A stretch of DNA of 64,000 bases from Rhodanobacter sp. (GTDB lineage Bacteria > Pseudomonadota > Gammaproteobacteria > Xanthomonadales > Rhodanobacteraceae): NCBI GenBank assembly GCA_040371205.1, contig AP031382.1, positions 2,973,562 to 3,037,561 on the forward strand, given 5' to 3'. The translations under genes were made by a program, and so were the position numbers. Under the pieces are notes generated by a model that worked only from the letters and a program-made list of their open reading frames with translations, ran no database searches and was not told the origin of the DNA. Positions within the stretch are counted from its first letter, which is position 1. Every line of letters begins with the position of its first letter. Below, one piece after another: positions 36,241-42,417 of the stretch.

Positions 36241-37035
36241 TCAGTCCCGCCCCGCGAACGCCTCGTCCAGCCAGATCCGCATCAGGCGATACGAACGCGC
36301 CGCCGCCTTGGCGTCGTACCTGCACCCGGGCGAGTTCTCGCCGACTTCGGTGAAGCAGTGCACCGCGTGGCCCAGCACCACGAACTGCCAGTCGGCGGGG
36401 CTCTGGCGCATCTCGTCCATGAACTTGTCGGCGTCCTTCATCGTCCAGGTGTCGTCGGCGCCGTTCATCGCCAGCACGCGGGCCTTGATGTGCTTCGCCA
36501 GCGACGGATCGTCGGTGGAAAGGTCGCCGTGGAAGGACACCACCGCGGCCACGTCCGCGCCGCTGCGGGCGAGGTCGAGCACCGCCGCGCCGCCGAAGCA
36601 GAAGCCGATGGCGGCGAGTTTCGCGGTGTCGATCGGCGCGCTCTTCGCCTGCGCCCTGAGCTGCGCCAGCGCCTCGTCGATGCGCGCGCGCATCAAGGCG
36701 CGGCTTGCGTACAGCGGCTTCACGGCGGCCTGCGCCTGCGCGGCGTTATCCAGTTGCGGGCGCACACCGGCGCCGTACATGTCGGTGAGCAGGATCACGT
36801 AGTCCTTGCCCGCGATCATCTCCGCCTTCTTGATCGCCTCGTCGTTGATGCCGTACCAGTTCGGCACCATCACCAGGCCGGGGCGCTTGGCGCTGCTGGC
36901 GTCGTCATAGACCAGCACGCTGTGGAAACGCGTGCCGCCCAGCGTCCATTCCACCGGGCGTTGCACCATCTTCGCGTGCGCGGCGAAGGCGAAACCGGCG
37001 AGCAGGCATGCAGCGAGACAACGGATGTAACGCAT
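36241..37035 (-). CDS. Dienelactone hydrolase family protein, exported
   Basis: A 264-residue alpha/beta-hydrolase with a signal peptide (MRYIRCLAACLLAGFAFA, AHA). The nucleophile is the Cys in 'GFCFGGAAV', the dienelactone-hydrolase form of the elbow; the acid Asp is in 'NGADDTW' and the His in 'LGHAVHCFTE'. The expected product is a periplasmic hydrolase; the substrate is unknown and the exported location argues against classical chlorocatechol degradation. The ATG at 37035 is preferred for its GAGGGAGG ribosome binding site; a longer frame to 37119 runs into the repeat region. Its promoter would lie close to, or within, the tandem two-hairpin repeat. Confidence 0.9.
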   Translation of the reverse strand: MRYIRCLAACLLAGFAFAAHAKMVQRPVEWTLGGTRFHSVLVYDDASSAKRPGLVMVPNWYGINDEAIKKAEMIAGKDYVILLTDMYGAGVRPQLDNAAQAQAAVKPLYASRALMRARIDEALAQLRAQAKSAPIDTAKLAAIGFCFGGAAVLDLARSGADVAAVVSFHGDLSTDDPSLAKHIKARVLAMNGADDTWTMKDADKFMDEMRQSPADWQFVVLGHAVHCFTEVGENSPGCRYDAKAAARSYRLMRIWLDEAFAGRD

Positions 37036-37102
37036 GGCGAAACCCTCCCTCAAGTGAAACCTGATTGGTAGCGATAAACAGCCAGAAGCGGCTTTGCGTT
37101 TT

Positions 37103-37230
37103 TTGAAGAGTGCGGCCATGGATGGCCGCCCATTTGATCTTCGCGATCAGGGATGATCGCATTGGCTTGAAGAGTGCGGCCAAGGATAGCCGCCCGTCTG
37201 ACCTTCGCGTTCATGGACGAACGCCAAAGA
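37103..37230. repeat. Tandem pair of a 64-bp two-hairpin repeat unit
   Basis: Two units starting TTGAAGAGTGCGGCC (37103 and 37167) are offset by exactly 64 bp. Each carries two inverted repeats. Unit 1: stem GCGGCCAT/ATGGCCGC (37112-37129) and GCGATCA/TGATCGC (37143-37160). Unit 2: GCGGC/GCCGC (37176-37193) and GCGTTC/GAACGC (37207-37224). The second hairpin differs between units but keeps its pairing. The pair lies between the dienelactone hydrolase gene and the FAD hydroxylase gene. A third, diverged copy is at 41851-41906. Confidence 0.85.
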
Positions 37231-37236
37231 AAAACC

Positions 37237-38436
37237 TCAAAGCCCGGCGGCGTGCCGTGCAAGCTGCCGCTTCAGCGGCGCCAGCCGGTCGAGCAGGCGC
37301 ACGCCCAGGCCGCGCGCGGCCACCAGCGGCGGCGCCTGCCAGGCATAGATGCGCGCCAGCGCGTCGAAGCCGCGTGCATCCAGCGTGTCGGCGCTGCGCC
37401 GGCGGCGCGCGTAGCGGCGCAGCACGTGCGGCGCGGCGAAATCGCGGCCGGCATCGCGCGCAGCAGCCAGCACGTCGCGCAGTTCCGTCACGTCGCGCAG
37501 GCCCAGGTTCACGCCCTGCCCGGCCAGCGGATGCACCGCGTGCGCGGCGTCGCCCAGCAGCACACAGCGCTCGGCCTGGTAGCTCTCCGCGAGCTGCATC
37601 CTGAGCGGAAAGGCGGCGCGCCGGGTGCTGGACACGATGCGCCCGAGGCGGAAATCGCTGGCGACGCCAAGCTCGCGCATGAAGTCCGCATCGTCCAGCG
37701 CAAGCACGCGCTGCGCCTCGTCCTCGGGCAGCGACCACACGATGGAGCTGCGCCCGTCGGCCAGCGGCAACAGGGCCAGCGGCCCACCAGGCAGGAAGCG
37801 CTGCCACGCGGTCTGCCCGTGCGCGCGCTCGGTGCCGACATGGGCCACCACCGCGCGCTGCGCGTAATCGCGCTCGCGCGAGGCGATGCCGAGCATGCCG
37901 CGCAACGGCGAGGCGGCGCCGTCGGCGGCCACCACCAGGCGTGCGGACAGGCTTTCGCCGTCGGCCAGCGCCAGCGTCACGCGGTCCTCGCGCGGCTCGA
38001 TGCCGCGCACCTCGGCCGGGCACCGGCGCCGCACGCCGGCCGCTTCCAGCGCCTGCCACAGCGTCCACTGCACCAGGTTGTTCTCGACGATGTGACCGAG
38101 CAGGTCGCAGCCTTCGTCGGCGGCATCGAAGTCGATGGCGGCGCCGCTTTCGCCGTCCCATACGTGCATGTGCGCATAGGGGCTGGAGCGCGCCTCGCGA
38201 ATGGACGTCCAGACGCCCAGTTGGTTGAGCAGGTCGATCGACGACGGCGCCAGCCCGACCACGCGCAGGTCCACTTCGTCGGCGGCGCTCCACGGCTGCG
38301 GCGCACGCGCCTCCAGCAGGGCGGTGGCGAAACCGGCTTTCGCCAGCGCCAGTGCGGCAGCCGCACCCACCATGCCGCCGCCGACCACGGCGACGTCCAG
38401 CGCGGGTGCGCGACGGCGTTCGGCAACGGCATTCAT
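37237..38436 (-). CDS. FAD-dependent hydroxylase of ubiquinone synthesis (UbiH/UbiF/VisC/COQ6 family, UbiI-like)
   Basis: A 399-residue flavoprotein monooxygenase. It has the N-terminal dinucleotide motif 'VAVVGGGMVGAAAALALAKA', the DG motif 'LVVAADGAASPLRGMLGI' and the FAD ribose motif 'GDAAHAVHPLAGQGVNLGLR'. Such enzymes add hydroxyl groups to the ubiquinone ring (C1, C5 or C6). Its start overlaps the stop of ubiH as ATGA, forming a hydroxylase pair in one operon. This one is most like UbiI/VisC, but the hydroxylated position cannot be read from sequence. Confidence 0.9.
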   Translation of the reverse strand: MNAVAERRRAPALDVAVVGGGMVGAAAALALAKAGFATALLEARAPQPWSAADEVDLRVVGLAPSSIDLLNQLGVWTSIREARSSPYAHMHVWDGESGAAIDFDAADEGCDLLGHIVENNLVQWTLWQALEAAGVRRRCPAEVRGIEPREDRVTLALADGESLSARLVVAADGAASPLRGMLGIASRERDYAQRAVVAHVGTERAHGQTAWQRFLPGGPLALLPLADGRSSIVWSLPEDEAQRVLALDDADFMRELGVASDFRLGRIVSSTRRAAFPLRMQLAESYQAERCVLLGDAAHAVHPLAGQGVNLGLRDVTELRDVLAAARDAGRDFAAPHVLRRYARRRRSADTLDARGFDALARIYAWQAPPLVAARGLGVRLLDRLAPLKRQLARHAAGL

Positions 38437-39653
38437 GGCAGTCGCTCCAGCACCGCGCGCGGCGGTTCGCCGCGGAAGCCCATGCCGTGCCGCGCCAGGC
38501 GATCCTGCAGGGGCGCCAGGCGGTCGTTGGCGAGCAGCGCGAGCGAACGCAGCGGCGCGAGCAGCGGCTGTTCGAGGCAGGCAAGGCGTACCAGGCCGTG
38601 GCTCATCGCCATCGTGCCCTCGCGGTCGGGCGCGCGGCGCGCGGCGTAGCGCTCCAGCAATTCGGGCGTGCCGGGATCGTCCGCCGCGGCCACCAGTTCG
38701 GCCAGGGTCAGCGCGTCGCGCAGGCCGAGGTTGAAGCCTTGCGCACCGATGGGATGCACGGTCTGCGCCGCATTGCCCACCAGCACCGCGCGCGGGCCGG
38801 TGAGCTGCCGCGCGGCCACGCGATGGATCGCGTAGGGGTGGCGCTTGCCGGGTCGCGCGAGACGGCCCAGCCGCCAGCCGAAGCGCTGCTGCGCCAGCGC
38901 GACGAATGCCTCGTCGTCCATCGCCGCCACCTCGTCGGCCTGCGCGGCCGGCACGGTGAGCACCAGCCCGCAGCGCCCCTGCGCCAGCGGCAGCAGCGCC
39001 ACCGGCCCCTGGTCGGCGAACCGTTCGAAGGCGCGATGCGCATGCGCGCGCTCGGGCATGACGGTGGCGACGAACAGGGTCTGCGCGTAGTCGTAGCGCT
39101 CGGCCTCGATGCCGAGCTGCGCACGCACGAAGGACTCGGTGCCGTCGGCGCCCACCAGCAACGCGGCCTCGACCACGCGTTCGCCGTCCGCGGTGCGGAC
39201 GTGCGCGCGCCAGCCGTCGGCCAGCCTTTCCAGCGTCTGCAGCCTGGCGGGCGCGAGACGGGTCAGGCGGGTACAGGCATCCAGCCGGCGCAGCAGGGCC
39301 GCGCCCAGCTCGCGCGCGGGCAGCGTCCAGCCCAGCGCGTCGACGCCGTGCCTCGCCGCATCGATGCGCGCGCTGCCGAATTCGCCGGCGCGGCTGACGT
39401 GGATGTGGCGGATCGGCGTGGCCTGCGCCGCCGCGTGCGGCCACACGCCGATCGCGGCGAGGCCGTTGACCGTGGCGCGGGCCAGCGCGAGGTTGCGCTC
39501 GTCGTAGCTGGGCTGGGCGTCGATGCGCGGCGCGGCGGCCTCGACCAGGGTGGCGGCGATACCGGCGGCGTCCAGCGCGATGGCGAGGCTGGCGCCGACC
39601 AGGCCGCCACCGACGATCAGCACGCCGCGAGCGGGGGATGCGGAGGGATTCAT
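38433..39653 (-). CDS. ubiH: 2-octaprenyl-6-methoxyphenol hydroxylase family protein
   Basis: A 406-residue FAD-dependent hydroxylase of ubiquinone synthesis. It shows 'VLIVGGGLVGASLAIALDAA' at the N-terminus, 'ALLVGADGTESFVRAQLGIE' in the middle and 'GNAAQTVHPIGAQGFNLGLR' near the C-terminus; the GNAAQ form is typical of UbiH. The ATG at 39653 has no ribosome binding site, but a TATCAT hexamer lies 7 nt upstream. It is the first gene of a two-gene operon with the UbiI-like hydroxylase and divergent from the BtuM-like gene. Confidence 0.88.
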   Translation of the reverse strand: MNPSASPARGVLIVGGGLVGASLAIALDAAGIAATLVEAAAPRIDAQPSYDERNLALARATVNGLAAIGVWPHAAAQATPIRHIHVSRAGEFGSARIDAARHGVDALGWTLPARELGAALLRRLDACTRLTRLAPARLQTLERLADGWRAHVRTADGERVVEAALLVGADGTESFVRAQLGIEAERYDYAQTLFVATVMPERAHAHRAFERFADQGPVALLPLAQGRCGLVLTVPAAQADEVAAMDDEAFVALAQQRFGWRLGRLARPGKRHPYAIHRVAARQLTGPRAVLVGNAAQTVHPIGAQGFNLGLRDALTLAELVAAADDPGTPELLERYAARRAPDREGTMAMSHGLVRLACLEQPLLAPLRSLALLANDRLAPLQDRLARHGMGFRGEPPRAVLERLP

Positions 39654-39660
39654 GGGCGGG

Positions 39661-39666
39661 ATGATA
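39661..39666 (-). promoter_or_regulatory. Candidate -10 box of ubiH placed next to the start codon
   Basis: TATCAT on the minus strand ends 7 nt before the ubiH ATG, so transcription would begin at or next to the start codon. No Shine-Dalgarno sequence is present in between. On the plus strand, TAAACT at 39699-39704 is a possible -10 for the BtuM-like gene. Confidence 0.4.
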
Positions 39667-39740
39667 CGCGCCCGCGCATCGCGCCGACGGCCTTGGGCTA
39701 AACTGCCCGCTTGAATCCAGCTGCATCGCACGGAGTATCC

Positions 39741-40343
39741 ATGTCAACTTCAACGACCCGACGCCTGGCCATCTTCCTGGGCCTGGCCCTGGTGATGGGC
39801 GTCACCCGCTTCCATCCCTCGCTGCTGCACCACGCGCTGTGGGATGCCTCGTGGGGCGTGTTCTTCCTCGCCGGCTTCTGGCTGCGCGGCCAGGGCCGCT
39901 GGGCTTTCCCGCTGCTGATGGCCGAGGCGGTGCTGGCGGATTACTTCGTGATCAGCGGCATGGGCATCAACTTCTGGGACCATTACTGCGTGTCGGCGGC
40001 CTACTGGTTCCTGGTGCCGTCCTACGGCGCGTTGTGGCTGGGCGGCAGCTGGCTGGCGAAGCGCGAGTCGGGCCTCGACCTGCGCACGCTGGGCCTCGCC
40101 GTGGCCGCGCTGCTGGTTGCCGAAGGCGCCTGCTACCTGATCTCCAACGGCAGCTTCTACTGGATCAGCGCCAGCGTGCCGGCGCCGCGCAGCTTCGGCG
40201 CGTGGTTCGCCAACCTCGGCGACTGGTACCTGCCCTTCCTGACCGGCACGGCCCTGTACGTGGGCCTGGGCGCCGCGGCGCACGCGCTGGCAGTGCAGCT
40301 GGCGCGCCTGTCGCAGCACGGCGGCGCGCACGCCAAGCACTGA
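39741..40343 (+). CDS. Small integral membrane protein, possibly a BtuM-type cobalamin transporter (S-component fold)
   Basis: A 200-residue protein with about six hydrophobic segments and no signal peptide cleavage site, the size and layout of ECF-type S-components. Recognisable blocks are 'VTRFHPSLLHHALWDASWGV' near the N-terminus and 'NFWDHYCVSAAYWFLVPSYG' with Cys83. BtuM proteins take up vitamin B12 without an ECF module and use one conserved cysteine (Cys80 in the Thiobacillus protein) to bind cobalt. The next gene, 1 nt away, encodes a cob(I)alamin adenosyltransferase, so B12 uptake is a reasonable inference. CGGAG precedes the ATG. No cobalamin riboswitch is visible upstream. If the inference is wrong, it is an uncharacterised membrane protein. 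Confidence 0.55.
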   Translation: MSTSTTRRLAIFLGLALVMGVTRFHPSLLHHALWDASWGVFFLAGFWLRGQGRWAFPLLMAEAVLADYFVISGMGINFWDHYCVSAAYWFLVPSYGALWLGGSWLAKRESGLDLRTLGLAVAALLVAEGACYLISNGSFYWISASVPAPRSFGAWFANLGDWYLPFLTGTALYVGLGAAAHALAVQLARLSQHGGAHAKH

Positions 40344-40344
40344 C

Positions 40345-40917
40345 GTGGGCAACCGCCTCTCGAAGATCTACACGCGCACCGGCGACGACGGCAGCACCGG
40401 CCTCGGCGACGGCTCGCGCGTGCCGAAGGATTCGCCGCGCGTGGCCGCCTACGGCACGGTGGACGAACTCAACAGCGCGATCGGCATGGTGCTCGCCAGC
40501 GAGGGCGTGGACGACGCCGTGCGCGAGGCGCTGACGCAGATCCAGCACGAGCTGTTCGACCTCGGCGGCGAGCTGTGCATCCCCGGCATGGCGATGATCG
40601 AGGATGCCGACGTCACGCGGCTGGAAAACGTGCTCGATGCCTTCAACGAGCCGCTGCCGCCGCTGAAGGACTTCATCCTGCCCGGCGGCGGCATGGCCGC
40701 CTCCTGCTGCCACCTGGCGCGCACCGTCTGCCGCCGCGCCGAACGCGAGGTGATCGCCCTGCGCCGCGCGGAACCCGACGTGCGTGCGCAGACGCAGCGC
40801 TACCTCAACCGCCTCTCCGACCTGCTGTTCGTGCTGTGCCGCGTGCTGGCGCGCGGCGGCGGCCACGGCGAAGTGCTGTGGCAGCACGAGCGGCGGCGCA
40901 AGCCTTCGGCCGGTTGA
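40345..40917 (+). CDS. Cob(I)yrinic acid a,c-diamide adenosyltransferase, PduO type
   Basis: A 190-residue ATP:cob(I)alamin adenosyltransferase that makes the adenosyl form of B12. The N-terminal ATP-binding motif 'KIYTRTGDDGSTGLGDGSRV' is diagnostic, followed by 'YGTVDELNSAIG', 'GGELCIPG' and 'PGGGMAASCCHLARTVCRRA' with the active-site Arg/Glu helix. The start is GTG at 40345, one nucleotide after the stop of the membrane protein gene, so the two are surely cotranscribed. No B12 synthesis genes are in the window, which points to salvage. Confidence 0.93.
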   Translation: MGNRLSKIYTRTGDDGSTGLGDGSRVPKDSPRVAAYGTVDELNSAIGMVLASEGVDDAVREALTQIQHELFDLGGELCIPGMAMIEDADVTRLENVLDAFNEPLPPLKDFILPGGGMAASCCHLARTVCRRAEREVIALRRAEPDVRAQTQRYLNRLSDLLFVLCRVLARGGGHGEVLWQHERRRKPSAG

Positions 40918-40926
40918 GGCCGCCGC

Positions 40927-41850
40927 ATGCTGCGGCTGTACACCCACCCCGCCTGCCTGCAACACGACAACGGCCCCGGCCATCCCGAGGCGGCCGCGCG
41001 GCTGGCCGCGGTGCTGCGCGCGCTCGACCACGACCGCTACGCCGCGCTGGATCGCGTGGAAGCGCCGCGCGCCAGCCGCGAGCAACTCCTGCGCGTGCAC
41101 ACGTCCGGCCATGTCGAGCGCATGCTCGCCGCGGTACCCGAGGGCGAGACGCGGCGGCTGGACGCGGACACCGTGCTGTCGCCCGGCTCCGCCGAGGCCG
41201 CGCTGCGCGCGGCGGGCGCAGCGACGGCGGCGGTGGATGCGGTGCTGGGCAACGACCACGTGCGCCGCGCGTTCTGCGCGGTGCGACCGCCCGGCCATCA
41301 CGCCACGCGCGAATCGGCGATGGGCTTCTGCCTGTTCAACAACGTGGCGGTGGCCGCGGCGCACGCGCTGGCTGCGCACGGCCTCAAGCGCGTGGCCATC
41401 GCCGATTTCGACGTGCACCACGGCAACGGCACGCAGGACATCTTCTGGCGCGAGCCGCGCGTGCTGTTCGCCTCCAGCCACGAGATGCCGCTGTACCCGG
41501 GCAGCGGACATCCGGACGAACGCGGCGCGGGCAACATCCTCAACCGCCCGCTGTCGGCCGGCGACGGGCCCTACCTGTTCCGCGAGCTGTGGGAGGGCGA
41601 CCTGCTGCCGCGGCTGCACGCCTTCAAGCCGCAACTGGTGCTGGTGTCGGCAGGCTTCGACGCGCACCAGCGCGATCCGCTGGCCAACCTCTGCCTGGGC
41701 AGCGAGGACTACGCCTGGATCACCGCGAAGCTGGTCGAGCTGGCGGACCGCCATGCCGGCGGCCGGCTGGTCTCGACACTCGAAGGCGGCTACGACCTTT
41801 CCGCGCTGGCGGCCAGCGCGGCGGCGCACGTCGAAGCGCTGATGGATTGA
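40927..41850 (+). CDS. Histone deacetylase family protein (acetylpolyamine/acetoin-utilisation type)
   Basis: A 307-residue zinc amidohydrolase of the arginase/deacetylase fold. Active-site blocks are 'AVRPPGHHATRESAMGFC' (the catalytic His pair), 'IADFDVHHGNGTQDIFW' (zinc-binding Asp and His) and 'SAGFDAHQRDPLA' (zinc Asp). Bacterial members remove acetyl groups from polyamines or other small amides; the substrate here is unknown. It starts 9 nt after the adenosyltransferase gene on the same strand. Confidence 0.92.
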   Translation: MLRLYTHPACLQHDNGPGHPEAAARLAAVLRALDHDRYAALDRVEAPRASREQLLRVHTSGHVERMLAAVPEGETRRLDADTVLSPGSAEAALRAAGAATAAVDAVLGNDHVRRAFCAVRPPGHHATRESAMGFCLFNNVAVAAAHALAAHGLKRVAIADFDVHHGNGTQDIFWREPRVLFASSHEMPLYPGSGHPDERGAGNILNRPLSAGDGPYLFRELWEGDLLPRLHAFKPQLVLVSAGFDAHQRDPLANLCLGSEDYAWITAKLVELADRHAGGRLVSTLEGGYDLSALAASAAAHVEALMD

Positions 41851-41906
41851 AATGCGCCGCCATGCGCGGCCGGCCGTTTGATTCCGCGATCGGGGGACCA
41901 TCGCAA
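41851..41906. repeat. Third, diverged copy of the two-hairpin repeat
   Basis: Directly after the deacetylase stop this segment matches the unit at 37103: AATGCG..., then CGTTTGATT, CGCGATC and ATCGCA in the same order and spacing. Its hairpins are GCCGC/GCGGC (41856-41870) and GCGAT/ATCGC (41886-41904). It lies between the convergent deacetylase gene and msrB, where no other terminator is seen. Confidence 0.7.
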
Positions 41907-41922
41907 AAATCGTCCCCGAGGC

Positions 41923-42321
41923 TCACTCCGGCACGAAATCCAGCGCCAGCGAATTGATGCAGTAGCGCAACCCTGTCGGCCGGGGACCGTCGGGGAACAG
42001 GTGCCCCAGATGCGAGTCGCACTGCGTGCAGCGCACCTCGGTGCGGCGCGTGCCGTGGCTGTCGTCGTCGCGCAGGGATACCGCGGCCGGGATCAGCGGC
42101 TGCCAGAAACTGGGCCAGCCGGAACCGGAATCGTATTTGCCCTCCGAGCCGAACAGCACGCTGCGGCAAGCCACGCAAACGTAGGTTCCTTCGGCGTGAT
42201 GCCGGTACCACTTGCCACTGAACGGGGGCTCGGTGGTCGAACAACGGCATACCGCATACTGTTCGGCACTCAGCTCGGCGCGCCATTCCGCTTCGTTCTT
42301 GATCTTCCCGGACCCGCCCAT
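41923..42321 (-). CDS. msrB: Peptide-methionine (R)-S-oxide reductase
   Basis: MsrB (132 residues) repairs the R epimer of methionine sulfoxide in proteins. The zinc site is complete (C49-x2-C52 and C98-x2-C101 in 'CVAC' and 'CTQC'). The catalytic Cys121 is in 'GLRYCINSLAL' and the substrate motif is 'YDSGSGWPSFW'. No signal peptide is present, so it acts in the cytoplasm. It is divergent from lptD, sharing a 96-bp intergenic region that contains an extended -10-like TGCTAGCTT at 42379-42387 on the plus strand. Confidence 0.95.
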   Translation of the reverse strand: MGGSGKIKNEAEWRAELSAEQYAVCRCSTTEPPFSGKWYRHHAEGTYVCVACRSVLFGSEGKYDSGSGWPSFWQPLIPAAVSLRDDDSHGTRRTEVRCTQCDSHLGHLFPDGPRPTGLRYCINSLALDFVPE

Positions 42322-42417
42322 GAATGAATCCTCGATTGCCTTGGGCAGCCGCTGCGTCTGCCTGATCTGGGGTGTTTCTGCTAGCTTTACGGGCCACACG
42401 ACCGCCGGGTTTCCACT

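Noticed and set aside
37103-37230. CRISPR array
   Set aside because: There are just two direct repeats with imperfect identity and no constant-length unique spacers; the units are whole 64-bp two-hairpin elements. No cas gene is in the window.
39654-39740. Possible cobalamin riboswitch before the BtuM-like gene
   Set aside because: The gap is only 87 bp, too short for a cobalamin riboswitch, and no B12-box-like sequence is present.
42379-42387. Sigma-E promoter upstream of lptD
   Set aside because: lptD is a sigma-E target in E. coli, so the region was checked for a GGAACTT-type box; none was found. Only an extended -10-like TGCTAGCTT is present.
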